Assembly (NCBI GenBank): GCA_945900965.1 | Contig: CAMDKM010000007.1 | Coordinates: 1-64,000 of the forward strand | Origin: Bordetella parapertussis | GTDB taxonomy: Bacteria > Pseudomonadota > Gammaproteobacteria > Burkholderiales > JACQAP01 | Direction: 5' to 3' | DNA length: 64,000 nucleotides | Part shown: positions 8,549-18,613 of the stretch, piece by piece | Numbering within the stretch: position 1 is the first letter of the stretch | Layout: the number at the start of each line of letters is the position of its first letter | Program-made: the position numbers and the translations under genes | Notes under the pieces: generated by a model | The model's database searches: none | What the model saw: the letters and a program-made list of their open reading frames with translations, nothing else | What the model was told of the DNA's origin: nothing

Positions 8549-8820
8549 TCAACACGAAGGATCACGAAGGTATCACGACGGGCACGAAGGAAGGCAAAGA
8601 CGAAAATTCAAATCGAATATTCGGAAGATAGCGGTCCTTGTTATTGTTCGTTTGGCCCTTGGTTTCCCTCGTGTCCTTCGTGATACCTTCGTGTCCCTTC
8701 GTGTTAAAAGAGTTTGTGGTTCGGCACCCAACCAGGCAAACCTGTCCAACTTCAGTATTCCGTTTGTTCTTGACTTCCTTTGTGCCCTTCGTGTTCCCTT
8801 CGTGATCCTTCGTGTTAAAA
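8549..8820. repeat. Inverted-repeat element D with three arms (CACGAAGGA type)
   Basis: Left arm 8549-8595 is built from CACGAAGGA-type units. Two right arms follow, 8661-8710 (ends TTCGTGTCCCTTCGTGTTAA) and 8771-8820 (ends CGTGATCCTTCGTGTTAAAA), each complementary to the left arm. Both right arms end in the same border GTGTTAAAA. A duplicated right half would explain the three-arm form. It fills the 340-bp gap between livH and the MmgE/PrpD gene; no gene is visible inside. Confidence 0.85.
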
Positions 8821-8860
8821 GTGTTTGCCTTTGCGTTAACCCCGCACCGCTGGAACCAAT

Positions 8861-10255
8861 TCACTTGACCACACGCAGCAGCGCGCCGAGCTGTCCGGCG
8901 TCGTCGGCGTGTTCCAGGGTGTCGATGAAGTTTTCGATTTCGCAGGCGCGTGAGGCGCCCATCACCTGTTCGGTGGCGGCGCGGAATCGCGCGCGCACGT
9001 CGTCGGCGCTGGCATTAACCACGTCATCGAGGCGGGCGCGATGGGTCGTGCCGGCGGTATCCGTCACTTCGACTTCGCCACCTTGTTTGCCCGGGTAGGC
9101 CTGGGTGATGGCGTCGTCGATCGACAGCGTGGTCAGACCGATCAGGCGTTGCAGCCGGGCATCGCTGAGCAGGGCGAAATTCTTTTCCGTCACGCCGCCT
9201 TCGATCAGGGCCGCGGCGACGTTGTACTGGATGCTCATTTTCGCCTGCAGGATATGCGCGAAGGGGCCGCTGGAATCGCAGCCAGGATACATGGCGCCGG
9301 CACGCGAGACGCGGACGCGAATCGCAGCAATTCGCTCCGGGCTGATTTTTGTTTCGCGTGCGATGCGCAGCGCGGCTTGTGCGGGCGTCTGGGCGAAATT
9401 ACAGGCCGGCACCGGCTTGTGGTACACGGTGATAATTTCCGGCGTACCGCGGAACAACTCAACGTCAGCAGCAGCCTGACGTTTGCGCAGGGACGCAAAC
9501 AAACCGGCTTCGCCGTCCAGCGCCGAGGGTGAGGCAAAGGCGCCCTGCTCGGCCAGTCGCGCCGCCCCCACTGCATTGCGCGCAGCGAAGCCAGCCTGGA
9601 AAAACATTTCGCTGCCGCCGGTATGCGCCCACTGGTTGAAGCCCAGCGTGGTATTGGCGCCAAGCGCTATTGCGCTGGTGCTGGCCTCGACCCCGAGCCC
9701 GAGCAATTTCGCGCCGGCCGCCGCTGCTCCGATCGGACCGGAGATTCCAGTCGGACGATGAATGCGCGCGATATCGGCGTCCATCGCCGCGCGCCCTACC
9801 CTGCCGCCGGTCTCGTATCCCACCACGGCGGCTGTGATGAACAGACGGCCGCTCACCCGCCGCCACTGCGCCAGCGAGAGCAACGCGGGCAACACCACAA
9901 TACCCAGGTGGCTGATGCTGCCGGAATGCATATCCTCGCGCACCAACCCATGCCCCATCACCGCATTGGCAAAGGCTGCATCGCCCACCGTCGCGGCAAA
10001 GTCGGCGCCGATGATCGACGCCCCGCCGCTTGCACTGCGCTCCGCGATCGCCACCGCCTGGCGGCTCCAGGGCAGATGCTGCGATTCGGCGGCGCAGCCG
10101 ATCAGGTCCATCAGACAAGTCTTGACCTTGGCAATCAGTGCCGGCGACAAATCGCCTGTGTTAAACGCCGAGGCCGCTCGTGCGATGCGCGTTGCCAGCG
10201 GCGCATGGGTTTCGATTGGCGGGGCGCTGCCCGAGGCACGAACAACAGAGGCCAT
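8861..10255 (-). CDS. MmgE/PrpD family protein
   Basis: A 464-residue protein of the MmgE/PrpD fold. Members include 2-methylcitrate dehydratase (PrpD), cis-aconitate decarboxylase and aconitate-delta-isomerase-like enzymes acting on di- and tricarboxylates. Typical segments are ANAVMGHGLVREDMHSGSIS (residues about 96-115) and YHKPVPACNFAQTPAQAALR, where the family has YHKxYPxC. The usual D-D-T-H pattern near the first segment is altered to REDMHSG. Without prpB or prpC nearby, 2-methylcitrate dehydratase is not the likely role. It is probably part of the catabolic cluster with the following dehydrogenase and the transporter. Confidence 0.82.
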   Translation of the reverse strand: MASVVRASGSAPPIETHAPLATRIARAASAFNTGDLSPALIAKVKTCLMDLIGCAAESQHLPWSRQAVAIAERSASGGASIIGADFAATVGDAAFANAVMGHGLVREDMHSGSISHLGIVVLPALLSLAQWRRVSGRLFITAAVVGYETGGRVGRAAMDADIARIHRPTGISGPIGAAAAGAKLLGLGVEASTSAIALGANTTLGFNQWAHTGGSEMFFQAGFAARNAVGAARLAEQGAFASPSALDGEAGLFASLRKRQAAADVELFRGTPEIITVYHKPVPACNFAQTPAQAALRIARETKISPERIAAIRVRVSRAGAMYPGCDSSGPFAHILQAKMSIQYNVAAALIEGGVTEKNFALLSDARLQRLIGLTTLSIDDAITQAYPGKQGGEVEVTDTAGTTHRARLDDVVNASADDVRARFRAATEQVMGASRACEIENFIDTLEHADDAGQLGALLRVVK

Positions 10256-10285
10256 GGATTAGTCTCCGTTTGAGATTCGCCGCGA

Positions 10286-11179
10286 TCAGGCCCGCACTTC
10301 AACCCCGGCCCAGGATTCGATCACCCGGCAGATCGAAGTAAAGTCCGAACCCTCGCCATACATGGCGTTGGTCACCGCCATCATCTGCCGCACCATCGCG
10401 CCGCACACCATCGGCACGCCCATGGCCTCGGCTTCATCAATGCAAAGCTTCACGTCCTTGTAGGCAAGTCCGGTGGCAAAACCGAAATCGAAGGTGCCGG
10501 GCAGGATGGAACGCGGAAATTTGTCCACCGAGGCACTGTTGCGTCCGGTGCCGGAATTGATGACGTCGAGCATTGCCCTGGGATCGAGACCGGCCTTGAC
10601 GCCCATCACCATTACTTCGGAAGTCATCGCGACCGCGGCCACCGAAAGCAGGTTGTTGGCAAGCTTCATGGTCTGCGCCTGACCGGCGCTTTCGCCCAGA
10701 TGAAACGGCTTGCCGAAATTCTTAAGAACGGGCTCCAGCTCGGCAAATATCGCTTTCGGACAGGACACCATGACCGCCAGCGTGCCTTCGCGTGCTCCCT
10801 TGAGCCCGCCGCTCACCGGGGCATCGACATAGGCGATCCCTTTGGCGGCCAGCGCCTTTTGCACAATGCCCGCCGTGCGCGGTCCGATGGTGGAAAAATC
10901 CACCACCCGCTTGGCCCGCGATCCTTCAACGACGCCGCCCTTGCCCAGCGCCACTGCATTAACGATGTCCGGTGTGGGCAGGCTCAGGAACACCACGTCT
11001 GCCTGATCGGCCAACTGCGCCGCGGAGGCAGCCTTGCCGGCGCCCAGTTTCTCGAGGGCGGCGACCACCTCTTTATTGGTGTCGTAAACAACGACTTTGT
11101 GACCGGCGTTTAATAGCCGCGTGGTCATTGGTGTACCCATTCTGCCAACGCCGGCGAAGCCGTAAATGCGCTCTGACAT
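10286..11179 (-). CDS. NAD(P)-dependent 3-hydroxyisobutyrate dehydrogenase-like
   Basis: A 297-residue beta-hydroxyacid dehydrogenase. The N-terminal Rossmann motif is GFAGVGRMGTPM (residues 8-18), the substrate loop VDAPVSGGLKGAREG is at 118-132 and the catalytic lysine is K172 in MKLANN. The family includes 3-hydroxyisobutyrate, tartronate semialdehyde and related dehydrogenases; sequence alone does not separate these. A GGGGGA ribosome site precedes the ATG. It lies 30 bp upstream of the MmgE/PrpD gene on the same strand, so the two probably form an operon acting on a hydroxy acid. Confidence 0.85.
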   Translation of the reverse strand: MSERIYGFAGVGRMGTPMTTRLLNAGHKVVVYDTNKEVVAALEKLGAGKAASAAQLADQADVVFLSLPTPDIVNAVALGKGGVVEGSRAKRVVDFSTIGPRTAGIVQKALAAKGIAYVDAPVSGGLKGAREGTLAVMVSCPKAIFAELEPVLKNFGKPFHLGESAGQAQTMKLANNLLSVAAVAMTSEVMVMGVKAGLDPRAMLDVINSGTGRNSASVDKFPRSILPGTFDFGFATGLAYKDVKLCIDEAEAMGVPMVCGAMVRQMMAVTNAMYGEGSDFTSICRVIESWAGVEVRA

Positions 11180-11243
11180 GCTCTTCCCCCTAGGGTGATT
11201 CGGAAACCGGCCAACAGTCTAGCCGCAAGGAACCCCGAGTGCA

Positions 11244-13301
11244 TCAGTCTTTGGGATAAGCGAGGCGATTCCAGATATTATTGAGGTTGGCAAGTTCGGC
11301 GATCACTGCATTGGCATCGTCAAAGGGTGTAGAACCCTCGAAACCGAGCAAACCATCCAGCAGCGCTTGCACTGAAGAAAGCTGCATGGGAAGCCGCGAA
11401 TCATCAGCCAGCAAAAGCCGGTCCGCCAGTGCGCTTTCCATGACTTCACTATCGCGACTGAGCATCGCCAGCAGAACCAGACCAACCGACCTCAAATCGG
11501 CGCGCACTGCGGCTCGAAGAGCAGATTCCGGCGCCTCATGGCGCGGCTCGCCTTCCGCCGCATTGATCGTTGCCGCGATACGATTGCTGACATTGAAGTC
11601 GGCCAAGATCACCGAATTCACGTCCCGAAACAAAAAGTGCTCAGCGCGCAGTTGCCCATGCGCGATGCCCACGAAGTGCAGGGCATCAAGGGCGCGGCAA
11701 ATCTGGGATAACAGACTCAGAGCAACCCCTACCGATACCCGTTGCCGGATCCTGTCGCCCAGACTGCCACCCGTCAGCAATTCGGTTGCAACATAGGCGG
11801 CGTCCCTGCCGCGACCGACCTCGTGAACGACAACAATTTCGTGACACTTGAGATCGGCGATCCGCCGATAGGCCTCCAAATAATGGTCGATAAATTCGGC
11901 CTGCGCGAGATTCATGGGCAACGTCTTGACCGCCTCCTTGCGCCCGAAGGAAATATGCCGCGCCTGGAAAGTAGTGACGAATTTTCCGTGGCCAAGCCTG
12001 CGTTCGACCAAGCGCTCCGGCAGATCCGGCGCAATCTCTTGCGCGCGCCCGACATTGCCTACGATGGTGCGATCCGCGCTCGTCGGATCGATGTCGCCCG
12101 CCAGTTTGGCGATCACGGTATTGGCGAGCACTGCTTCGCGCACTTCCGCAGTGAACGCCAGGCCCTCGGGCATATCGCTTCCCGGACTGTAGCCGACACA
12201 TTCAAGAATCGAGAGCGTGAGATCGTGATCCGTGTCGGTAATTGTGGCCCGCCGGCCAAACTCGAAGCGCGACCCGGCCAGCAGTGCCGCCGTTTCAGAA
12301 GCCACAACGCCCCAGCCAAGACCTTTGGCCCGGCCATTGAGGCGACTGGCAATATCCGCCGTAACACCCACCAGCGACGGCGTAACGCGACCATCGAACG
12401 GCAGGCGGGCGACGATCACCTCGCCACTATGTACGCCACAGCCTACCGAAAAATGCGGCGTGAACGGTTCATGCAAGGTAAATTCCGCCCATTGTTTTGC
12501 CCGCCGCGAGGCCACAACAACCTGCAAGGCCGCGTCCATGGCAAGAAATGCGTGATTGCGTTGGTCCTGTGGACTGGTTTCGAAAACAGCAATGAGGCCT
12601 GCTGCATCAACGCGCACCACCCAGCCCCCCTCGGCAAGTATCGCTTCGCGCGCCAGCACCAAGAAGCGCTGGACCATGGCGTCCAGGCTGCGGGCGCGCA
12701 CCGCGCGCGCCATCGAAATCAGATTTCGCAGTGTCACCACCAGCAAACTTACACTCTTCAGTTCCATCGACAGGGCTGCCGCGCCCACCGGCCGGATGAA
12801 ACTGTCGCCAGGCGGCACCGCTGCCCGCGGTAGCGGCGGCGGCGTGGGCGCAATGGACATAATGGCTGAACTTGGCTCGCCAGGCACGCGAGTTACATCT
12901 GACCCCCTGTTGATTTCTGGCACCTTGGGTTGCTTGCCGCGCTCAAGACATGCCTCCACCGCCTTGAGCAAGGTGTCGCGGCCCGGCGGTTTGGTCATGA
13001 CCTTGCCCGGCAAAACAGAAGCAGCGCGGGCGATGCCGCCGGCGTCACCTTCCGGGGCAAGAAATAGAATCGGCATGCCGGCGGTATCCGGCTCCGAACG
13101 CAGCGTGTTGACCAGGTCGTATGCGCTGAGACCCGGCAGATCGGTCGCAATCAACGCAAATTCAGGCGCCTCACCGCGCGCGAACATCAGTGCGTCGGTC
13201 GCATCTTCCGCCGTCTTGACCTCATAACCACCGGTGGTCAGATGCATCCTTAACCAGCGGCGCAGTCCAGATTCCGGTTCGACGACGAGAAGGTATCCCA
13301 T
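11244..13301 (-). CDS. REC, nucleotidyl-cyclase-like and Ser/Thr-kinase-like fusion, degenerate
   Basis: A 685-residue multidomain signalling protein. I choose the ATG at 13301 because it opens directly into the receiver domain (MGYLLVVEPESGLRRWLRM). Residues 1-122 are a REC domain with D54 as likely phospho-acceptor and K104. Residues about 185-372 resemble a class III cyclase, but the GD metal motif is replaced (RVDAAGLIAVF). Residues about 432-620 resemble a Hanks-type kinase with K459 present, yet HRD is HGQ (548-550), the loop Asn is His555 and DFG is DFN (568-570). Both catalytic domains therefore look inactive. It may be a scaffold or nucleotide-sensing regulator; the target is unknown. 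Confidence 0.78.
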   Translation of the reverse strand: MGYLLVVEPESGLRRWLRMHLTTGGYEVKTAEDATDALMFARGEAPEFALIATDLPGLSAYDLVNTLRSEPDTAGMPILFLAPEGDAGGIARAASVLPGKVMTKPPGRDTLLKAVEACLERGKQPKVPEINRGSDVTRVPGEPSSAIMSIAPTPPPLPRAAVPPGDSFIRPVGAAALSMELKSVSLLVVTLRNLISMARAVRARSLDAMVQRFLVLAREAILAEGGWVVRVDAAGLIAVFETSPQDQRNHAFLAMDAALQVVVASRRAKQWAEFTLHEPFTPHFSVGCGVHSGEVIVARLPFDGRVTPSLVGVTADIASRLNGRAKGLGWGVVASETAALLAGSRFEFGRRATITDTDHDLTLSILECVGYSPGSDMPEGLAFTAEVREAVLANTVIAKLAGDIDPTSADRTIVGNVGRAQEIAPDLPERLVERRLGHGKFVTTFQARHISFGRKEAVKTLPMNLAQAEFIDHYLEAYRRIADLKCHEIVVVHEVGRGRDAAYVATELLTGGSLGDRIRQRVSVGVALSLLSQICRALDALHFVGIAHGQLRAEHFLFRDVNSVILADFNVSNRIAATINAAEGEPRHEAPESALRAAVRADLRSVGLVLLAMLSRDSEVMESALADRLLLADDSRLPMQLSSVQALLDGLLGFEGSTPFDDANAVIAELANLNNIWNRLAYPKD

Positions 13302-13484
13302 GGCAACAGTGAAAAAGGTTAAGGCTCCTGTCGATAATAATATTCGACTGGTCCGGACGCAGGTGGCACACAACGCAGCAAGCTACCATACCAGCCTGCA
13401 AGTCCCAAAGCCGGCGGTGCTTTCCCGAGTCTCGCAGCAGGCCGCGCCGCGAGGGGGCGCATATCAACCTAAAAACCGCAATTC

Positions 13485-13650
13485 AGCCACAGAAAGCACG
13501 GAGAACACAGAGAGATTCAAGGACTTGAGTCTGCATGCCGCACCCACCAAATGGGTGAACATGAAAAACTACATACATTCTTGATTTTGCTCTGTGAACT
13601 CCATGTCCTCTGTCTTGATTTTGCTCTGTGAACTCTGTGTCCTCTGTGGC
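13485..13650. repeat. Inverted-repeat element E (CACAGAG type)
   Basis: Left arm 13485-13518 (AGCCACAGAAAGCACGGAGA onward, 9-nt period) faces two right arms, 13588-13614 and 13623-13650 (GCTCTGTGAACTCTGTGTCC onward). The left border is preceded by AAAAACCGC and the right border is followed by a CTTTTT run, as in element I. Between 13302 and 13676 nothing else is visible apart from presumable promoter DNA of the minus-strand gene ending at 11244. Confidence 0.8.
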
Positions 13651-13676
13651 AAATAGCTTTTTCCAGGATCAGCGGA

Positions 13677-14480
13677 TCAGGTTCGGGTCATGACAACCTC
13701 GAGATAGTCCGCCGAAACCATCAGCGTTTCATCGCCAGAGCGGTTAAAAAGATTCAGGACCCCATCCAGTTCGCGCAGAAACTCCGGCTTTCGCTCGGGT
13801 TCGAGTGCTTCGAGCGTGCGCATGATCGGACCAAAATACATACTGAATACCTCGATCCAGTGCTGACTGTTTCGATATCGAAACAACGCGCTGCGCTTTT
13901 CGATTCGCATCGCCGATATTCCCGCACCGAACAATTCCCGCAGCCGTTTTTCAGTGCCCCATTCGATCGGAGACCGCAGGTCTTCGGGCGGCGGACGATA
14001 GCGCGCAATCAGACCAAAAGCCTGCCCCCAGTAGCCCTCGGGAGTCCAGTTCGCCAGGACAATTTGCCCGCCCGGCCGGCATACCCGCAGCAATTCGCCC
14101 GCCGCACGTACCTGGTTCGGGGCGAACATCGAACCGAATACGGACATCACCACATCGAACGATCGATCGGCAAACGCGATGTCCTCACAGTCGCCAACGT
14201 CAAATTTTGCCGGCAGACGCTCAGCCGCGGCGCGCTCTCGCGCACGCTCGATCAGTGCCGGCACATAATCGGTGCCCACCGCCTCGCACCCGCGACGGGC
14301 GGCGGCCAGCGCGGCATTGCCGCTGCCGGTGGCCACATCCAGCACCTTCTGGCCGGCGCGAAGTTCGGCCGCTTCGCAGGCAAGTTCGCAGGGAAACGCT
14401 GTGTTCCAGGCGATCATCGCAAAATCGCCCATCGCCCACATGCGTTGCTGCTGGCCCTTGATCCTTGCAAAGTCTGTCAT
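13677..14480 (-). CDS. Class I SAM-dependent methyltransferase
   Basis: A 267-residue methyltransferase of the UbiE/Methyltransf_11 type. Motif I is VLDVATGSGNAALAAARRG (about residues 46-64), followed by an acidic residue in GTDYVP, motif II VGDCEDIAFADRSFD and motif III LLRVCRPGGQIVLANW. The ATG at 14480 is preferred over a GTG one codon upstream because an AGGAG site sits five bases before it. Substrate cannot be inferred; relatives methylate quinones, lipids or small molecules. It stands alone, separated by about 90 bp from the MFS-PlsC gene on the same strand. Confidence 0.82.
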   Translation of the reverse strand: MTDFARIKGQQQRMWAMGDFAMIAWNTAFPCELACEAAELRAGQKVLDVATGSGNAALAAARRGCEAVGTDYVPALIERARERAAAERLPAKFDVGDCEDIAFADRSFDVVMSVFGSMFAPNQVRAAGELLRVCRPGGQIVLANWTPEGYWGQAFGLIARYRPPPEDLRSPIEWGTEKRLRELFGAGISAMRIEKRSALFRYRNSQHWIEVFSMYFGPIMRTLEALEPERKPEFLRELDGVLNLFNRSGDETLMVSADYLEVVMTRT

Positions 14481-14569
14481 CACAACTCCTGAAGTTAGTG
14501 TAGTGCTTCATCCTATGCCGGACAAGCTGGAGCTCACAAGAGCAGTGAATGCGTGAATGAGTGAAGGGC

Positions 14570-16486
14570 TCAGGAAGTCGCACCTGGTTGTGGATCGAGC
14601 ATGCGTGAAGCCCGTCCATGGGAAGCCTCCAACTCGATGACCCGCTCACGCACACCTTCCAGCGTCACACCGGCTGGCGCCAGTGGCTCACCTACATTCA
14701 GCCGCACGGTGGGAAACAATTTCGCGAACGGGATAGACACATTCCTGTTGCGGGCAAAAATGCTCTTCCAGAGGCCCGACAGTGCCATCGGAATTACCGG
14801 CACGGGCGTGCGTTCAAGAATTCGCATCATGCCGGGACGAAACGGACCGGTCTTGCCATCGCGTGTCAGTTGCCCTTCGGGGAAAATGCAAACCAACTGG
14901 TCGTCTTCGAGTGCCGTGGCGATTTCGTCATAGGCTTTCTCCAGCACCTCGGGCGCCTCTTTGGCGCCCGCGATCGGGATCGCCTTCATGGAGCGAAATA
15001 CAAAATTCAACACCGGGATGTCGTAAATGGCATGGTACATGACAAAACGTATCGGCCGGCGGCAGGCCGCCGCAATCACCATCGCATCGGCCAGGCTCTG
15101 ATGATTACATACCAGCAGTACCGCTCCTTGTTCCGGGAAATGCCCGGCGCCCTGCGTCTTCAAGCGGAAAATCGAGTGGATCAACATCCAGTCGACAAAT
15201 CGCAGCAGAAATTCCGGCACCAGCGCATAGATGTAAACCGCCACCACCACATTAAAAAAGCCGGTGAGCAGCATCAATTGCGGCACGGTTGCGCCCAGAC
15301 CCAGGGCCAGTACGGCGATGGCGGCCGCAGCAACCATGAACAGGGCATTGAGAATATTGTTGGCCGCGATAACGCGCGAGCGATGACTGGGCTCGCAACG
15401 GCTCTGCACCAGCGCGTAGAGCGGCACGATGTAAAAACCACCAAACATGCCGATCAACAGCAAATCGGCGGCAATGCGCCAGCTTCCCGGCTGCGTCAGG
15501 AATTGCCAGGCGCCCATGACTACCGTCGGCGCCGCAGCAGGGGTTGCAAGAAACAAGTCCACGGCAAACACGCTCATGCCTATCGATCCAAACGGCACCA
15601 ACCCAATTTCGACCTTGTGCCCGGACAGCCGCTCGCATAACAGAGAGCCGATGGCAACCCCAATGGAAAACAGAGCGAGAAGAAGCGTCACCACCTGTTC
15701 GCTGCCACCGAGCACCCCCCGGCTGTAATTGGGAAATTGCGACAGAAACAGCGCCCCGTAAAACCAGAACCAGGAAATTCCCAGCAGGGACAGGAAAACC
15801 GTTCGGTTGCCGCGGGCAAATTTCAGCGTGGCAAGAGTCTGCGTGACGGGATTCCAATTCATCCGCAAATCCGCCGCCGCTGGCGGAGCACTGGGTATGG
15901 CAAGGCTCGCAAGAAATCCCATCACACTGATCGACAGAATCAGAATCGTGACCCACTGCGTTCCGTCTTCGAGCATTACCAGCAAGCCCGCGACCAGCGT
16001 TCCGCCAAGAATGGCGAGAAAGGTTCCAGTTTCCACCAGCCCGTTGCCTCCCATCAGCTCGCGCGGATCGAGCACCTGCGGCAGGATGGCGTATTTCGCC
16101 GGTCCGAAAAACGTCGAATGCACGCCCAACAGAAACAAGGCGCCGAGCATGAGCGGCAAACTTTTCAAGAAAAGACCCATGCCGGCAATTGCCATGATGA
16201 TAATTTCGACCGCCTTGATGACGCAAATCACCACACGCTTGTCGTACTTGTCGGCGATCTGGCCGGAAGTGGCCGAAAACAACACGTAGGGGAGAATAAA
16301 CAGGCCTGCCGCCAGATTGGTCAGCAGGCCCGGGTCGAGGGATGAATAGGCGGCTGCGTGATAGGTCACCAGCAGAACCAGGGCGTTCTTGAACACATTG
16401 TCGTTAAATGCGACGGACAATTGGCAAACGAAAAACGGGCCGAACCGGCGTTCCAGCAAGAGCCGGAACTGATTGCCGGATTCCAT
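14570..16486 (-). CDS. MFS transporter fused to 1-acylglycerophosphate acyltransferase
   Basis: A 638-residue inner-membrane fusion. Residues 1 to about 420 form an MFS permease like the lysophospholipid flippase LplT (FNDNVFKNALVLLVTYHAAA near residue 27; FFGPAKYAILPQVLDPRELM). Residues about 435-620 form a PlsC acyltransferase with the HX4D motif in NHQSLADA and the FPEGQLT motif. The architecture is that of LplT joined to PlsC/Aas, lacking the adenylate-forming domain found in longer Aas fusions. The likely role is retrieval of lysophospholipids from the outer leaflet followed by reacylation. Both catalytic motifs are intact. Confidence 0.87.
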   Translation of the reverse strand: MESGNQFRLLLERRFGPFFVCQLSVAFNDNVFKNALVLLVTYHAAAYSSLDPGLLTNLAAGLFILPYVLFSATSGQIADKYDKRVVICVIKAVEIIIMAIAGMGLFLKSLPLMLGALFLLGVHSTFFGPAKYAILPQVLDPRELMGGNGLVETGTFLAILGGTLVAGLLVMLEDGTQWVTILILSISVMGFLASLAIPSAPPAAADLRMNWNPVTQTLATLKFARGNRTVFLSLLGISWFWFYGALFLSQFPNYSRGVLGGSEQVVTLLLALFSIGVAIGSLLCERLSGHKVEIGLVPFGSIGMSVFAVDLFLATPAAAPTVVMGAWQFLTQPGSWRIAADLLLIGMFGGFYIVPLYALVQSRCEPSHRSRVIAANNILNALFMVAAAAIAVLALGLGATVPQLMLLTGFFNVVVAVYIYALVPEFLLRFVDWMLIHSIFRLKTQGAGHFPEQGAVLLVCNHQSLADAMVIAAACRRPIRFVMYHAIYDIPVLNFVFRSMKAIPIAGAKEAPEVLEKAYDEIATALEDDQLVCIFPEGQLTRDGKTGPFRPGMMRILERTPVPVIPMALSGLWKSIFARNRNVSIPFAKLFPTVRLNVGEPLAPAGVTLEGVRERVIELEASHGRASRMLDPQPGATS

Positions 16487-16540
16487 CAGGAACGCACTTC
16501 CCGCGCTGACACATCCCCCACGATTATCATGGGCGCAACA

Positions 16541-17638
<1,098 letters not shown>

Positions 17639-17707
17639 GATGGAACTCCTCTCCTGAGTAAATGGCGGCATTATGGCCCGACACCCTGGCCAGGGTAAAC
17701 GTACCGT

Positions 17708-17713
17708 TATAAT
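17708..17713 (+). promoter_or_regulatory. Candidate -10 box upstream of the carbonic anhydrase gene
   Basis: A perfect TATAAT lies 52 bases before the ATG at 17766. No convincing -35 hexamer is found 16-18 bases upstream, so the assignment is tentative. Confidence 0.3.
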
Positions 17714-17765
17714 GGGGCGACTTCAACCCTGTGTGCCATGATCGCCACATGATGACCGATAACCC

Positions 17766-18287
17766 ATGATTTATTCCCTGGGCGAGAAGAAGCTCGTGAC
17801 CCGAGGCGATTACTGGATCGCCGACAATGCCTCGATCATCGGCTCGGTGGTGCTGGAACACAACACAAGCATCTGGTTCGATGCGGTGGTGCGCGGGGAT
17901 AATGACCTGATTACCATCGGCGAGGGCTCCAATATCCAGGACGGCAGCGTGCTGCATACCGACGTGGGCGTGAAACTCACCCTGGGAAAAAGCGTGACCG
18001 TCGGCCACCAGGTGATGCTGCACGGTTGCAACATCGGCGACGAGACGCTGATCGGCATCAAGAGCACGGTGCTCAACCATGTTCGCATCGGCCGGCACTG
18101 CCTGATCGGCGCGCATTCGCTGGTTACCGAAGGCAAGGAGATCCCGGATCGCTCGCTGGTCATGGGCTCCCCGGCGAAAATCATCCGTGAGCTCACCGAC
18201 GAGGAAGTGGTCCGGGTAATACGCAACGCCACGCACTACGTCGAGAAATTGGCTTATTACAAGCAACACCTCAAGCCGCAACGCTGA
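17766..18287 (+). CDS. Gamma-class carbonic anhydrase family protein
   Basis: A 173-residue left-handed beta-helix protein of hexapeptide repeats, similar to YrdA, PaaY and CaiE. The three zinc-ligand histidines of gamma carbonic anhydrases are visible as H64 (VLHTD), H81 and H86 (VGHQVMLHGC). The Arg/Asp pair VVRGDND (residues 41-47) is also conserved. The protein probably hydrates CO2 or has a related thioester or metal-binding role, in the cytoplasm as a trimer. It is followed after 29 bp by a small conserved gene on the same strand, so both may be cotranscribed. Confidence 0.9.
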   Translation: MIYSLGEKKLVTRGDYWIADNASIIGSVVLEHNTSIWFDAVVRGDNDLITIGEGSNIQDGSVLHTDVGVKLTLGKSVTVGHQVMLHGCNIGDETLIGIKSTVLNHVRIGRHCLIGAHSLVTEGKEIPDRSLVMGSPAKIIRELTDEEVVRVIRNATHYVEKLAYYKQHLKPQR

Positions 18288-18316
18288 AGGAGTTCAATGA
18301 ATAGAATGGCGCACAA

Positions 18317-18571
18317 ATGAGTTTTTCCGACACGGTCATGCATAAATTCGGCTTTCGGATTCGCACCCGCAGCGGCTTGCCGGTGGACAATCTGGTGATT
18401 CAGGCGCGCGACCAGGCCGAGGCGGAACGCAAGATCGGAAAAATGTATCTGCACTGCGAAATTGTCGAATGCAAGCAGCTACCTTCGGCAGGGCGCGAAG
18501 AGGGCAACGATCTGGACAACATCATTTCGCTGATTGCCCGGCAAAGAGACGAGGAATCGGGCAAGGAATAA
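18317..18571 (+). CDS. Small hypothetical protein (84 aa)
   Basis: The family is not recognised. The protein begins MSFSDTVMHKFGFRIRTRSG and is charged, with a short beta-rich N-terminal half and a helical acidic C-terminus (IISLIARQRDEESGKE). The sequence VIQARDQAEAERKIGKMYLH suggests a small compact fold in which a conserved cysteine pair (HCEIVECKQ) follows. It lies 29 bp after the carbonic anhydrase gene and probably shares its mRNA. No signal peptide or membrane segment is present. Confidence 0.6.
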   Translation: MSFSDTVMHKFGFRIRTRSGLPVDNLVIQARDQAEAERKIGKMYLHCEIVECKQLPSAGREEGNDLDNIISLIARQRDEESGKE

Positions 18572-18613
18572 GGGGCTGACCGTTATGGGCCGTTGCGGGC
18601 CATGAGCCACGGA

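Noticed and set aside
8562..8864. Apparent small proteins rich in KDHEGNTKGTKE, HGGHGEHGE or TEDTEDAEE-like segments at several gaps
   Set aside because: These are translations of the 9-nt inverted-repeat arms; a period of nine keeps the frame open, which creates false genes and false N-terminal extensions.
8861..11179. MmgE/PrpD plus dehydrogenase considered as a 2-methylcitrate (propionate) pathway
   Set aside because: No prpB, prpC or acnD gene lies nearby and the dehydrogenase is of the 3-hydroxyisobutyrate type, so the pathway cannot be supported.
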